The notes: generated by a model not told the origin, from the letters alone. Counted from the first letter of the stretch, positions 42,101 to 57,000 are shown. The stretch is DNA of 64,000 nt from Antedon mediterranea (GCF_964355755.1 NC_092679.1:6820001-6884000), one strand, 5' to 3'. A program made the numbers and translations.

Positions 42101-43672
42101 TACCTTCTTTGCTTGGCCCAGCCTACTGAACTTAGGCCTAGGTTAGGCCTAGTAATGGTTTTATCTTCTTGGTTTGTATTGCTGGATTGCTATTTGGATT
42201 GCTTTATAGTCACTCTATAAATGTTTGAAGTTTAGACACTAACAATTAAGCAGCAAATATTAATTTCCAGGCAATTCTTTGGTAATAGTCCATCCAATTT
42301 GTAGCCACTGTCACACTTCTGGCTGGCAGACTATACTCAACTGAAAGTGACTTTCAACCAATCAGAGAGCTTTATTATTTGAAACAAAACAATTCATACA
42401 TGGAGACAGTACTTCCTGTTTTTGAATGAATATATCAACATCTTTTTTTTTATCTTGCTTTCTTTTATTTAATATTTTTTTATTTGTACATTGTGATTGG
42501 TGAATATTTCAGTGGCTCAGTATCTATTTTGGAATCAATTAATATGAATGCATTAAAATCCAAAATATATTACTATAATATTATTATGATTGACAGGAAG
42601 ATAAAATACAAAAAGGAAAGGATGATAATATTAAGATGCATCAAGTTTATCGATTGAAAGCCATAAAAAATGAAATAAAACAGAGAGAAGATCTAATGAA
42701 TCAGAAAAAATCCAAGAGGTTGGCAATTAAGAAGCAACAAGCAAATCAGACGAAACAAATCGGGCCACATAAGTATCCTTTACTATTTAAATGAGCCACT
42801 TACCACATGTATAATATAGCTTCTCATAGAAGGGAATATTGGGTGCTGTATATGGAGCTGGGGTCCCATTGGGTATTTGAAATCAGCACTGCTGAATCTT
42901 ATGGCAGCCCCTGCATCTAGTATATGCCTCAGACACATTGGCCCATGCCTTTTCTGTGGTCAAGGTAGGCACTGGACGAGAAGCCCTTGATCAATGATAG
43001 GACCAGTCAAGGTGCTTTAAACCGCATCAATGAAATAACCCAAGTTTTATAATATAGATTCCTTAATTTTGTTCAGATATGAGCCTGCTCCAATAACGTT
43101 TAAATTGAGTGAAGAACTGGTTTCCAGCTTAAGGGAATTTAAGGTTTGTTAAACACTAATCATTTTTTAAAATATTTTTAAACCGGGTGTAAGAAGGCAG
43201 TACACTCAGCCCTTATGTTTTGCACTAATACTATTGCTATTTTAACAATTATAATTTAAATATTTTTCACAGCCAGAGCAAGATGGGCTGAAGGAACGTT
43301 ACAAGGAATATGAAAGACGTAACATGATAGAACCAAGAATATGGAGAAGGTACTACTTTGCTTGTCTCACAGCATACACAGTGTTCTTCTTGGGAATAAT
43401 GCTCTGTCTACACTATCAAACTTTATGTGACAAAAAAATGTGCCAATATATGGACATGATGATGTCATATCACTACCATATTTGGGCACATCACACTTTT
43501 TTGTGAGGGTGGAATATTTTATTTTTAAATTAACTAGGAAAGACCTTTAGGAACAGTTTCAATTTCAGCATATAAAAATTGATTCATTTTTCTTTTTTTC
43601 AGAGGAACAAAACCAAATTTGAAAACCGTACAAAAACGAAGTCACAGAGTAGACGCAGAGGATGACAATTAG
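39130..43672 (+). CDS. NOP53: NOP53 (GLTSCR2) ribosome biogenesis factor
   Basis: Twelve exons in perfect phase: 39130-39263, 39581-39648, 39809-39908, 40023-40219, 40499-40575, 40736-40828, 41152-41256, 41561-41722, 42597-42772, 43077-43143, 43273-43349, 43603-43672; 441 aa (human 478). Landmarks: RKRVAKNRKKAW, VEEFLEDQRLQQRTG joined to GLVSEKTDDKLFFVES, YDLWSGG, AGGSYNPSFEDHQNLLQDA, MSEGLFN, Lys/Gln-rich helices, KYEPAPITFKLSEELVSSLR and YERRNMIEPRIWRR, all in the order of animal NOP53. The protein is basic and nucleolar. It recruits the MTR4-exosome to pre-60S particles for 5.8S/ITS2 processing; human GLTSCR2 also binds PTEN and 5S RNP components. The end after IEPRIWRR differs from human (GTKPNLKTVQKRSHR tail). 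An LTR element lies 115 bp upstream. Confidence 0.95.
40230..40460 (+). repeat. SINE-like repeat in NOP53 intron 4
   Basis: It contains CCTTGGGCAAGAGACTTTAC, TTTGCCTCTCTCCACCCAGG, GTACAGCGCTTAGAG and GGCGCTTTATAAATCAAGGC followed by ATTATTATT. This word order is characteristic of dispersed SINE 3' regions in marine deuterostomes; no complete tRNA-like head is seen. Confidence 0.5.
40885..41045. repeat. Interspersed repeat, family D (copy 2)
   Basis: Homologous in order to 4137-4310 (GTGGCTGCGACACTATCAG, CAGACACTGCGC, ACTGTTGGTGTTTGCCAGAC, AAAGGACTGTTAC). Located in the NOP53 intron between exons 6 and 7. Confidence 0.5.
41970..42160. repeat. AGGCCT/CTAGGC-rich island
   Basis: Dense overlapping CTAGGC, AGGCCT, GCCTAG and AAGCTAG words in NOP53 intron 8. 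Isolated TAGGCCTA words are scattered all over the window, but this is the heaviest cluster. Confidence 0.5.
43400..43505. repeat. Family A MITE, truncated, in NOP53 intron 11
   Basis: GCTCTGTCTACACTATCAAA at the left, ATATGGACATGATGATGTCA in the middle, and GGGCACATCACACTTTTTTG near the right. The last TIR portion is missing. Confidence 0.65.
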
Positions 43673-45093
43673 TTTTTACAGTTTTATTCACATGAAGTGT
43701 ATTAAATAGCAAAAAGCTAACCATCAATCCAGATTCTAAGGGTGCAGTTATTAGGCAGCTTTTGATTTGCGATGACCAAACTATGTCATGTTGATTCACT
43801 GTGCATATTATATACATTATTTTATTATTATACATTATACACAGTTTTTGATCCAGCTGACGACACGACTGGTAGGTCATCCCAAATCAAAATCTCCCTA
43901 TAATTATTATAACTTAATTACTGCTTAAATCAACTGAATACCGTTATTTTGAGTCGTAAAAATAAAATAATGCATTTCATGTGTTTTATAATAATGTCTT
44001 GTCAGTTGGAAGACCATGTCTCACGCACATGTAATAAAACTATACAACTAAGACACAAAACAATCCGTAGCTCCTATAAATAAAAATATCAAGGTATCTT
44101 AACACCTTGACCCTGCTGCTAGCATTGAGATATCATGCATGCATTGTTTACATTGTCCTTTTTTAAATACAGCCACCAACAGGATAAAAAAAAAAATTCA
44201 CCATACGCAGCACCGAGTTGATATATAATACACCAAGCACTCTTTGTAGAATTCTAATGTCCGTTTTAAATAAATCAACTAAAATTAAAAGCAAACCAAA
44301 TAGCTATATTTGCCCTGCAATATACCATTAAATTAACCATGATTTTTAATGTTAGTTCCTGGAGTACATATCATTTTCAAATGTAAGGATATAAAAAGAA
44401 AAGCAAGCATTCTACTTAAATGTCTTAAATAAATTCACTGTATATTATATATAAGAGTATTGGGTGAAAACTAATTCTCACTTCTTGTCCAATTAAATCA
44501 CACACAGCCACACACTCCATGCTTTTTTGTTTTTGTCTAAATCTTAGTTTGTACTAAATCTCCCCTGGAAATAGATATCCAGCATCACTTATGGCCCTAA
44601 ATATATCAACCAACGATGTTGTATATCTATTAAGTACACACACACACGCACACAAATATTACCATTGGTGTTAATTTATCTAGTAATTTATTCATAATTA
44701 ATTACTTTATATTCAAATTTTTTCAACATGATTTCTGTATGTATGTCATTACTTAATCAGCAGTTTTACCAAACGTTAAAATTCATTTACAAGCAACTTT
44801 AAAGATAAAAAATGTTATTAACAAAGATGAAATAGCAATTGTTTTTCGCCCTCCAATTAAAGACCAAATCTTTACACGTAATATAAATTATCTAAGCTGC
44901 CACACCGCACCCAAAAGAGGTCTTTAACCGGAAGAAAGATTTCGTACTTAAAATAGCAGATTAGAGAAAAGCGCAAGTTGATGTTCATATACATTTTAGC
45001 AACAGCAGTAGTTGGTGAAACGATTACATAAAAGCAAAGGGTCCGCACAAGGTCCAATATGGCAGAAATGGTTTATGAACAATAGATGATGAA
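43673..45093. other. Convergent 3' intergenic between NOP53 and MRCK
   Basis: NOP53 (+) and MRCK (-) end toward each other here, so the stretch holds both 3' UTRs. AATAAA on the + strand occurs at about 43962 and 44033, suitable for NOP53. Several TTTATT (AATAAA on the minus strand) occur at about 44680-44700. No further gene. Confidence 0.55.
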
Positions 45094-48000
45094 TTAGTTT
45101 GACGTTTTGTCTTCGCTATCCCAGCCCGAACCTGCCGAGCCTTGGTCAGCTTCCGCAAAACTTGTCCTCTGCGGAGTTGGCGGTGAGCTGGAGCTGTTAT
45201 TTGAACCTAATGGAAGAATGAGTGAAATGAAATAACATGGCAAAGCAACAATCTACAGAAAGCATTCAAGCGTAACAGATAGAAAATGATTAAACCTATG
45301 TTATTGATAAAATATGAGAGGCAAATGCTGTGAAATGATAATGTATGTGGACAATGCAATAGGGTGCAACAAGTATCTGCACATGTTCACAACACAATTA
45401 GCTTTGTGATAGCTTCTGCATTTATGTCAAATTCATACATTGCAAAGGCAAAGATGTTTATTATACTATAATGCTTGGAACATGTTTATGCTCTGATGCA
45501 ATTTACCAGTCCCTATTCATTACAAAGGACGCAGAATTTTTTTAAAGCCAAAATCTGCTATAACAGCATAAAATATGTGGAAAAATGTCTACTAATGTGA
45601 AAATTAGGAAGATGATGGTTAGTTGAAAAGTTGTAATGATTGAGACAATGATATATTATTGTATTGCACACTAAATCTTATTACTGTATTATACATTTGT
45701 ACATAAAATAATATTAACAATAAGATGATTTGAATATATATATATTTATCCATATCAACTTCCACTAATGATAATTCAAACAATTAATAATCGAAAACAT
45801 TATAAATTTGAAACTCGCTGGTAAATATTATTAAGAGATCAGGCATATGAAAATATAGTTTTTACAATTTGTTATTTTGATTAAATATAATAAATTTGAA
45901 AAATGTGTTCATATTCAAACCACTCAATATGGCCAAGAAACCAGGTTAGACCTTGGAAACCTTTTGGCAGAATGGGTTTATTGTATTTTATTTCATACAG
46001 TCATCAAAGTACTGTAAAATACTGTTTTGTATCTTTTCAAAGATTTTAAACGATTAAATAGTACAATTATGAACTTCTCTTAAAGATGTATTGTCCCTTT
46101 GACTAATTCCAAAAAAATAAAAAATAATAGATTTCGAAAAAAGGTGGGTCATTTTGAAGTATCATAATAGTTATTAACTATCACCAAAAATTTTTCGAAA
46201 AAAAAAAAATTTAACTGAAATACAGACGTTTTTTTGGTAAAAAAATAACTTTGACTTCCAGTCAAAGTTTTCAATCAAAACATATCCCATAATGAAACGC
46301 GCTTGTTTGGCTACTCTGTATGCATAATCATAAAACTTCCTCATGATCTGTGTGAAAATACCTTCTTAACCGTGACGAGTTGTAAACAATCCTAATTTAG
46401 CATATGCATAATGCGTACTCATGGTTTGAAATCTTTGTTTACTTTCGCTCGTGACGATTTTCGAGATGAAATGTAATCAAACTAATTTACCTGTTAATTA
46501 TGTAAACTTGTTGTTTTTGGCTCAAATTTTCGACTTAAAGTGAATAACTTTAATATTACTTTGATATGGCCACTTTAAATTTAGAATATTTTGACCTTCA
46601 TTTTTTTGTGTTTCAAGGGACAATACATCTTTAAGCTCTGTCTACACTACAAAATGCGGACCATATATGAACATGATGTCATATAACTACCATATTTGGG
46701 CACATCACACTTTTTTTGTCAAACTAGCTTATTAGTGTAGAGAGGGCTTTACTTCAATAATGAAAAGACAAAGTCAAACATAATTAAAAATATATATAAT
46801 ATATGTTTTTGAGGGAATTCTCATGAATCAGAAATTAGAGTTATTTGAGGTTCCACTAGAAGACACACCACTACTTGTATCATCCTTACCTAATGACAAC
46901 CTGTGACTTGACGTAAATGTAAAGTCTTCTCCGAATAAACTCATGTCGGATCGCGGCAGAAAGCCCTCAGGCGAGTGCATTTCCATCTTTGGACTGGGAG
47001 GGCGTTCATTACCATTCACGTTGTTCGTGTCTACTTTACTCCCTCCCAACTGAATAGTCGTGTGAGGTCTTTGCCGTCCGACAGGTTTATTAGCGGGTAC
47101 CGGTGGTGGACCAGCTGGTTGGAACATGCTTTTTACTCGTTCCATTCCGTGCGGTACCTCCTCTTGTTGCTTGTTTATCTAAAGTTTTTAGTAAAGGTAA
47201 ATTATTACAGGTCATCTAGTTTGTAATCACAAGTGAATAATTATTCTGAAGAAGTTGTTTGTGTAAGGAACGAGGAAATCGTCAAGAAGGTATTACCATC
47301 TATTTTCATATTTGTTAACATTGCTTTAATGAAAAGAATTCTACATTCTGGTCTTATACAAATAATCAATGTGTGCGAGTGCAATGGATAGAATATTTTT
47401 AAGTGTTGAAAAATGGAATGGTCTATTTAACGAGATGGAGTGGAGTTAAATAGACCATTGTCATTCTTGATACATACATAGAATTTGAGTTATATTTTTG
47501 CATATATTATTTAGATTTACAGAGAACTCCAAATATCAGCTCTTTTTTAATGAGATCTGCATTGGTTATCAACTCTGAAGATTGTTAATAAACTAATATA
47601 TCATGTAAATTTAATTTCAAAGTATAGCAAATTTGATTGGTTAATTATTTGTTTTGAAAGTTAAAAAAAAACTGGATCTAACCGGTAAATCCTTGAGAAT
47701 CTGTATTCCATCTCCTGGACCCATGTGTGCCAAGTGGTTGAAGTTTGATGGAGCAGATATCATTGACTTCTTATTAATAGTCCTGAAATACAACACAATA
47801 TAAAATAACTATTGATTTTTTTAAAATTTCCTACCTTGATCTTAAACTTTAATCAAGGAAGATATAAAATGTAATATGCACAGTCATTCAATATTGGTAA
47901 TAAATGTTTATTTTAGCAACAACCTACCTTGACATAAAACTACAATCAAAGAAAATATGAATCTATGTTATTCCTTATGACTAATGACTACACACAACAG

Positions 48001-51000
48001 TCGGTTTCTGCTATCATTATATTATTTGCATGTTATTTTTCTTTACCTTTTTTGTCAGCGTTTGTAAATAAATATTATGAAATGAAGTAAAAAATGCTTA
48101 GAATAGTACAGATACTGCTTACCGTTAACGATTGTATGTGGAAATTGGCTGTCAGTGTTGCTGACCTGCAAGTAGTCCAACTATACAGTTTGTTGACCTG
48201 TATTTATTTTTTCTAGTAACCTCCATGCTTTATACGTACCTTTTTATCTCCTCTTTGCTCTTGAATGACAATTTTTTACGATCTCTTGATGGTCTTTCTG
48301 GTAATTCAAGACCTTTATCATCTATAAAACAAATATAAAAATACAGTTAATATTAAGGGTTCAAGGCTCAATCGCTTCATGGTTCTGGTGGTAGAAAGAG
48401 TCTTCCCGGATAAGGACTATAAACCGTAGGTCCAGTGTACACATCTGGTTCATGTGCACTTTAAAGAAACTAGTACATCTTTCGAGACGAGTAGTGGGGG
48501 GGGGGGGGGGGAGATGTACTAGTTCACACACAGCCACTGTCACAAACGCATCATATATACACTGAGCCCTCTGGGAGAACAGTCTTTGCCCAATATAAAG
48601 AATAAATAATAAATAAACAATCAAAAAATTTTACCAATATGTATTCATTTTAATTTGGCATACAAATAGATATGAATCAATCAATATTTAATCAAAAAAG
48701 TGTTTTTTTTTTTAATTTGGTTTCTTGCTCGATATGTATTTGAATTCGTTACCATTATTGAAATACTTGTAGAGAATTATTCAAAGAGTTATAAATTGTA
48801 GTATTCTCACCAGAGTTCTTGTTTTTGAGGTATACAAGACGTGGTTGGTGCAAGTCTGTCACAAAACTCAGATTTAACCTTCCATCGTGACTAAGCGCTC
48901 GTGTCTACAACAAAAAGAGTACATTTTAATTAAATTAATTATTTAAACTTTAATTAAATACCAGTTTATCATTAATGATTGAAGATATGGTTTAACCTAG
49001 ATAATATAATAACACATATCCATTATATAACCAGTGTGAAATTTTCTTATTGAATAATTTTAGAATTATGCTCACTTTATAACCAGTGTGAAATTTTCTA
49101 ATAATAATTTTAGAAGAAATTTATTTTAAATATGAAAACCAGCAGCAGTATAGAGCATATCGTATAAATTTAATGAGGGCCACAAACAAATTCTTACCCC
49201 TTTAATTGGTATTGTCTGAACCCATTGCATTTCTTCAATGTCGAATACATCTACGGACGTCTCACTATACACAATCAAATATGGTTTTGCATAACCTAAA
49301 ATCACAACAAATTACATTATATTTATAAGGGTGGTATAATGTATATAGACTCACAACACTGAGATGATAAGAAAAGGAAAACATTTAACTGCATTGCAGT
49401 AGGTAGAGGCTGCAAATCAACTTTATTTAACCACCAGATCAACGCATGGTTGTTCTTCCCTTGGGTGGTGGACATACAATATAAACAATTTCAACAGTGT
49501 TTAACTTATTCATTCATTTATTCATTCATGTTCACATTTATATAATATCATATTATATTTATATTCTCTATAATGTTTGTTTATGTTATTGTTGAATTCA
49601 TTATTATAGTTTATTATGTTTAGATTCAACCTGTTAGTGGCAGTTTCATCGCTGTTGGTTGTGAACTGAATAAAATAAATAAATAAATAAAATAAATAAA
49701 TTTATTTTGACAAAGAAGATACATAATATTAATATATAATTGTTACAATATAAATTGGGAAGGCTCACTGCTTTTTTTTTTCCTTTCACATACATAACTT
49801 TTTTATAAACTTGAGGAAATCATTTCTTAATAAAATAAATCAACTTACAGACTGCAGTTGGAGGTGATGGCCACATCAGTTCTGTCTGTCTTGATCTCTT
49901 GCCATTGTAGTCAACATATACACCAACAGCTACAAAAAAACCAGATACATTAGGTAATGTTATCATAAAAACTAGAAATGAACTGCAAACTTCTAAAAGT
50001 TTAGCCACAATACAAGATTTTGAATTTACTGTATAAAGCTATCTTATCCTCTGTCTACACTATCAAACTAGTTTGACAAAAAAGTGTGAGGATTCCAAAT
50101 ATGGTAGTAATATGACATCATCATGTCCATATATGGACACATCCCATTTTATAAAGTTTAATAGTATAAACAGAGTTTTACAGATATTAACAAAAAAATA
50201 ATGAAATGTTAGCCACATTACAAGAACAGTTTTCTCATCTGAAATAATTTGAATTGAATACAAAATAGATACTGAATTTGAATTAGATATTAATTTACTT
50301 TACTGTATAAAGCTATGCTGTATTAACCTATATAATGAAATGTTAAAACATACTCATAAAACAAAGCAAATACTCTTTTGAGTTAAGTTCAACAACTGCT
50401 AATGAGTCCATAGGTGATGATGTAATGAAGGCCAACGAAGGGTCATCTGGGTTCACCAACGCTGAAATTAAAACAAAAACTAATTACTATTATAAGATAC
50501 AAATATTTTAAAACTTTGTTATTTTTATACCAGTTCATGGAAAGAAATATTTATTGTTAGTAGTTCAATTCAATTCATTCCGGATTTTACATGAACAATA
50601 AAAACAAAAAATAACACGCATGCTAGACCCGGGGGATTCCAACAACAACCTCAATCACATTTGATGGGACGCCCCAGGCAGCAGTAACACGCATTTACAT
50701 AATTTTAAATAAGTAAAATAGATTTGTGAAAACCATAAATTGATAATTTCAAATTCATTTAACTTACATTGCATATGCGTTCCTTCGTTCTGTATTGTAT
50801 ACAGACCAAACCCGGACGTGTGACCAACACAAAGCCTTCCACCAAACACCTCCATACATTGAACTGCCTGCTGTAATGCAATGTCCTTAATCTTTCTATG
50901 TCGTACTCGCGTACGATTCAATTCATAGACTAAAACATGTCGACGTGTCGCGATACACAAGCAATTCGTGGATCCTTGACGTATCCGGCCAGTAGTGAAC

Positions 51001-54000
51001 ATACTACAGCCTCTCGGTTCTTCTACTTTTATACTATTCACGTCCTGGTCAAGGGCTGCTATTGGAAACAGACGAAGATGCCTTCCTTTTCCTGTAATTA
51101 ATAAAATAAACATATTAAAAATTATTAAAACAAACACATGTTAAGCCCTGTTACAATATCAAACTTTATGTGACAAAAAATGTGATGTGTCCATATATGG
51201 ACACTATGATGTCATATCACTACCATGTTTGGCCACATCACACTTTTTTTGTTAAACTAGTTTGATAGTGTAGGCATAATTATGGTCCAAAATGATTAAA
51301 ATTCACATATTTTGGGAATAACATCAAAGTTCATTTATCATTATACATTTTTGTACAAAACTGTATTTTCCTTTTTCCGCCTACCAGACCTATTTTTGCT
51401 ACTTTGCTGTCCTGTATTGTGTTAGGAAGTTCATAGTTATTAATTTTTTTAATAATTTTTATTTGTTGACCATGCACCTTTGAATCGGTGGCACTCATGA
51501 TATGTGGTGCGGTCCAAGAAACAAAACAGAACATATTGAAAATAAAAAGACATGAATAACTAAACTATAATTAATTATTAATAATTAAAAGCTAAAAACT
51601 ATTTACAAGCAACAATACAATACTATAAATTGACCATTTGATTCTTTCTAATTTTGCTTTGCTGTTCCACAAATTAACGAAAAATCGGAGGCCAACTTTT
51701 TTTTTTATATAACCATATTTAATGAGGGTGATCCATCCAGCTATTGCTGATCATTAGGGACCCCCAGAGGTTCACAAGACAAACATATACACAAGATGCT
51801 CTACATAGTCTTATTACAATTATTACAAGTCTTTGGACCTGCCCCCTAAAATCCTCAAATTCCAGGCACTATTAGATTGGTTTCAATTTACCTGATATCA
51901 CAATGACTAACTGGTCCTCCTTTAAAACTTTGACTTGATAAACCCTTTTACTGTCTGCCCTCACTATGTAACCAGTTGAGATTTCTACTGTGTATAACCC
52001 ATCATCTGTCCCCATTACAAATTTATTTCCATCTGCAAGAATAATTTGATTTAAAAAGAATAATTTGATTTGAAAAGAAAAATAATTTTGCTTTACAAAG
52101 ACAAAATAAACAGTTAAATTTACCCAGAACACATTGACTTCCAGACAATGGCAGTCAGTTGACTTTTTCTCTTAAAATAATAGTTTTATCAGGTAAATAT
52201 TGTTTATTTCCCCCAAATTTTGGTCAAAGTGAATAACTAATATCTTGACATTAAACAAAAACAATTTTATTAATTATTTTTTTCCGGGGGGCCAATATAT
52301 CTTTAATACAATTTTACTTTTTTTATTTTCATTTTCATACATACCAACACATAATAGTGCTTCACTCACCTACAATATCCGCACACTGCGTAATCTTTAC
52401 AAGCGGTAATGAACTATCGTAGATTTCCTTGGCATGAAACACGGACGTATCTGGGAGTTTATTCTTGCGTAAAATGCGAACTAATTCATTTAAGGCATGT
52501 ACCCATTTGTGTTTATCTGCCTCTGTGTCCGCTTGCAGTAGAAGTTGGGCTTGCAGCCTGGGTGGATTTAGTTGCGAAGCAGACACCTGTAAAATATATT
52601 TATATCATGTTATATCTTTTTATTTTATTTCTTTATGCACATGTGGCCGCGGATTACCAATAGTAAGTTAATCACTGTCCCATCAGATTATAGGTGGTAA
52701 TCCCTCTGATACAGGGGCTAATTTGTGAACCAGTTCACTAGGGGTAACACCATATTCGTCCCAAATGATGAACTGGGTTCTTTAAAGTGCATACAGGTTA
52801 TAACTGTGTACACTGGACCTACAGTTTATAGTCCTTATCTGAGGAGACTTGTTCCACCACCAGAACTAGGAACGAGTCAGCCTCAAACTCATGCCGATAT
52901 CGTTGGCTCTTTAGGTATGTAAACAGTGTCCCTGCCTTAACTGCTCAGCTATTTTGGCTCGCATATAATTTAAGTAAATAATAAAATAAGTTCATATTTA
53001 ACAAGCAAATAAATATTGTTGTTACTTACTTTGAAGATACATGGCACATCTTTCCTATTGGCATGGATTACATCAGCTGGTAGAACTGAACTAACAGAAA
53101 AATCCTCGTCCCTAGAAAAATACATTGTACATAATAACATTGTCATAGAACTAAACAAGCTTGGCCCAACATTAACATAATTGTATTAAAAGCAAATCTC
53201 AAAAAACAAAAACAATTTTATGTGTTTTACTGCTCAGAACTTCTTAGAGGACAAAATGAATTTCATCACGAACTCAGAAACACAAAGAGATCATCCCAGC
53301 AGTATCATATAAGAAAACGTTTATACTTTCCGTATGATGTACAGTTAACTCTTCAAATAGAACAATTGTGAGCTGACCTTTGATGATGGAGTTTCAAGTA
53401 TATAGAAAGTTAACTGTACTCAAATAAACAATTTATTCTAGTGTAACAAAAAGGTACCTCATATCAATGACGTGTGTGATCTTATTAGTGGACGCACCGC
53501 CACGACCCTCAGCCATGTCAAATAAAAACAGCTTGAAGTCGCACACTACAGCATGTTGTCTCATCCAACCTTTGCGAACACCACCAGGTTTTGGTATACT
53601 AACGTACCCTTCGTAAGCTGTACCGATACCGCGGTTTGGATCAATACCGAGTGGCCGCTTGCTTTGGTCTGGTGGCATTGGACAAACACCACGCGTCTTC
53701 TCCGCACATGATGAATGGCAAACAAACTTACAAACTAAAAAAAAAGAAGAAAATTTACTACACATTTCAAAGATAAATATTGTTTACAAAAAAGATAAAG
53801 AATGTAAAAATTGTTAACAATGACATTTATAGATAATTGTACATGGTATTTGGTATTCCTTTCTTTTTCAGTGCTTTCAAAAATATAATTTTACTGCTCA
53901 GAACTTCTTAGAGGACAAAATGAATTTCGTCATTAGCTCAGAAACAAAGAGTCATCCTTGCAGTAACATAGATAAAACATTAGTTTTAAACAAAATGTGG

Positions 54001-57000
54001 TTAGTATGTCTGTCTGTCTGTCCCCAGCAATCTTAACTATTTTTTCTTTTTTTTTAAATTGTAATTCACAGGACTTGACCAGTAGAAGTCTTACATACAT
54101 TGAAGACCACTCCAAGATCATTAAATCAAGTAACTAAAGCCTTTTCTACACTATCCAACTTTATATCACAATGTGATGTGTCCATATATGGACAAGTCAT
54201 ATCATAATTTGATCATATCATATATCATATTTGATCATATCACTACCATATTTGGGCACATCATACTTTTTTTGTCAAACTAGTTTGATGGTGTAGACAG
54301 AGTTTATAGATTTAGATATTTACTTATCTTATGGGCTAGTAAAAACCTAAAAATAACTTGCTCAATGGGCAACTAAGATTGAATACGTACCATTGCATGC
54401 TAATCCCTGCCTATCTTGTCCCAACATAAGCGAGGTACAATGCATACACTTAGTAGGACTATGAAATGATTTCACTTCAAACGTATGTGCTTTGGGTTCC
54501 AGACGTCCAGCATTTTGTTTTCCTTGAGGAGATGGTATATTTGTTTTCTGCATAGTAAAACAAAAAAATTGACTAGTTGAAATAATATGCTCTATTAGGT
54601 TTTTCTCACATACTGATTGGATATATTGATATTGGTGTATCAGAATGTTAGAAAAAACAGATTGGACATAATGACAGGTGTATTAACCCTCTAATAATAA
54701 TAAACTCTCATATATTGGTATAATTTTCAATAAAATAATATATATGGGTGTTCAACCAAATATATTTTGGTACTTGGGCATAAACCAAGAAGTGGTTCGG
54801 GAGTCGGTACCATAAAATAAATGCACTATGAAATTCATAAAGTAAACACAATGATGATCGCCGATTAGGCACACCAAATGAATTGCCAGTGGACACTGCC
54901 GGCTACACAATTTATGAGAACTCACTGAAACGTTCACTTCGCTATCCACCTCCACAACATTTTCAGATGTCTCCATAATTGGTTCGAAATCTACATCATC
55001 TAATATCTATTAATACAAATTGGGAAAGTCATGCAAAAAGAGTAATACAGAGTTTATTATGGCTTAGTACCATAACAATTCATTAAAATATAAGGTAACA
55101 TTACCCTAACCAATGCACTATATATTTAATACGTATGGCGGCATAGTAGCACTATTTGGAATATATACATATATTTAATTCATTCTTAATTTAATGCTAA
55201 ATAGATAGTTGTAACATATATACGACACCTATTGGAAGAGTTTGTCTAAATCATTGATGGACACTATATTAACATTCCATAGCGGGCAATCTCCTCACAA
55301 TATATAAAAGTGTCTTAAAAACACAAACTACATTAGATAATTGCATGCAGTAAATTTATTTACTTTTCAGACAACTCAATTTTAGGCAACAAATTAGTTT
55401 TTTTTTATTTTGTTTTACTTCCATAAATAAAATTTGGTCATTACCATCATCATAGACAAATTAGCTTCAAATTACCTTATTGTCTAATTTGGCTTCACTG
55501 AAAAACGAAGAGCCTCGCAAGAAATCAAAGAATTGATTGCCCTCAGAGTCTAAGTTTGAAGAAGAGGAGAAAAGAAACACATCAAGCAAACATTAAAATA
55601 CATGCATATCTAAATCTGAATCAATCTACTAGCACGATGGAAATTCTCATTCTACAATCTATAGCATTGTCTACGCTTGCAAATAACATGTACTGTCCTT
55701 GGGATACTCATCCCATAGGTAGATCCCAAATGTGTGTGGGCCCAGGTCACGATATTTCTTTTCATAATAAGTTGGGGACCCCTCATGAAACGTCACAAAA
55801 TAAACATAAATATTCATTAGTCATATCCATAAGGTGCGACGCAAGAACTACAATTCACTAATGTAAATGCTTCTTTCTGAGACGTCTGTGTAGTCCTGTG
55901 GACTTTACATGTCGATGTATGGGCTTTGAATCCAATGAGCAACTTCTTTTGACTTTATAGTGAGAGAGAGATATTTAAGAGGGTTAAGTTTAGTTAAAGA
56001 TGTATTGTTCCTTGAAACACAAAAAAATGAAGGTCAAAATATTCTAAATTTAATGTGGCCATATCAAAGTAATATTAAAGTTATTCACTTTAAGTCGAAA
56101 ATTCGAGCCAAAAACAACAAGGTTACGTAATTAACAGGTAAATTAGTTTGATTACATTTCATCTGGAAAATCGTCACGAGCGAAAATAAACAAAGATTTC
56201 AAACCATGAGTACGCATTATGCATATGCTAAATTAGGATTGTTTACAACTTGTCACGGTTAAGAAGGTATTTTCACACAGATCATGAGGAAGTTTTATGA
56301 TTATGCATACAGAGTAGCCAAACAAGCGCGTTTCATTATGGGATATATTTTGATTAAAAACTTTGACTGGAAGTCAAAGTTATTTTTTAAACAAAAAAAC
56401 GCCTGTATTTCAGTTAAATTATTTTTTTTTTTTACATTTTTGGTGATAGTTAATAACTATTATGATACTTCAAAATGACCCACCTTTTTTCGAAATCTTT
56501 TATTTTTTATTTTTTTGGAATTAGTCAAAGGGACAATACATCTTTAAATTTAGGATGTAGTTTGGTTATGTTTCACAAAAGGAGTTCCCAACTTATTTAC
56601 GAAAAATAAAATCGCGCCCAGCCCACAATTTATGTTTAAAACTACATTTACAATTGTTAGGCCCTTCCCCTACAATTCAAAATCCTGGATCAGCCACTGC
56701 ATCCTATGTTAAATGCAGTCCCAAAACCACAACCCAATTATACATTCTCATTGTTGGAAAAGCAAATGCTACAATGCAAAGGACTGGTCTTGAAACTATA
56801 TACAGTAGACATACACAAATATACTTACGCTCAGACACTCTGAGTTTTGACTCAAGTTCTTCCACTTTTGCCTTCAACTCTTCTAGCTGTAACTTAAGCT
56901 CTATATTTTCTTGCTCGGTTTTCAGTGATTTACTGAAAATAAACGATTCATTTTAAAAAATAAACTGTATTAGTTGTAAAGTAAACACTTTAGTTCTATA

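Noticed and set aside
48497-48512. Poly-G run as a G-quadruplex regulatory element
   Set aside because: It is a single homopolymer within a repeat family and could be length error; other homopolymers occur at 18068 and 28090. No support for function.
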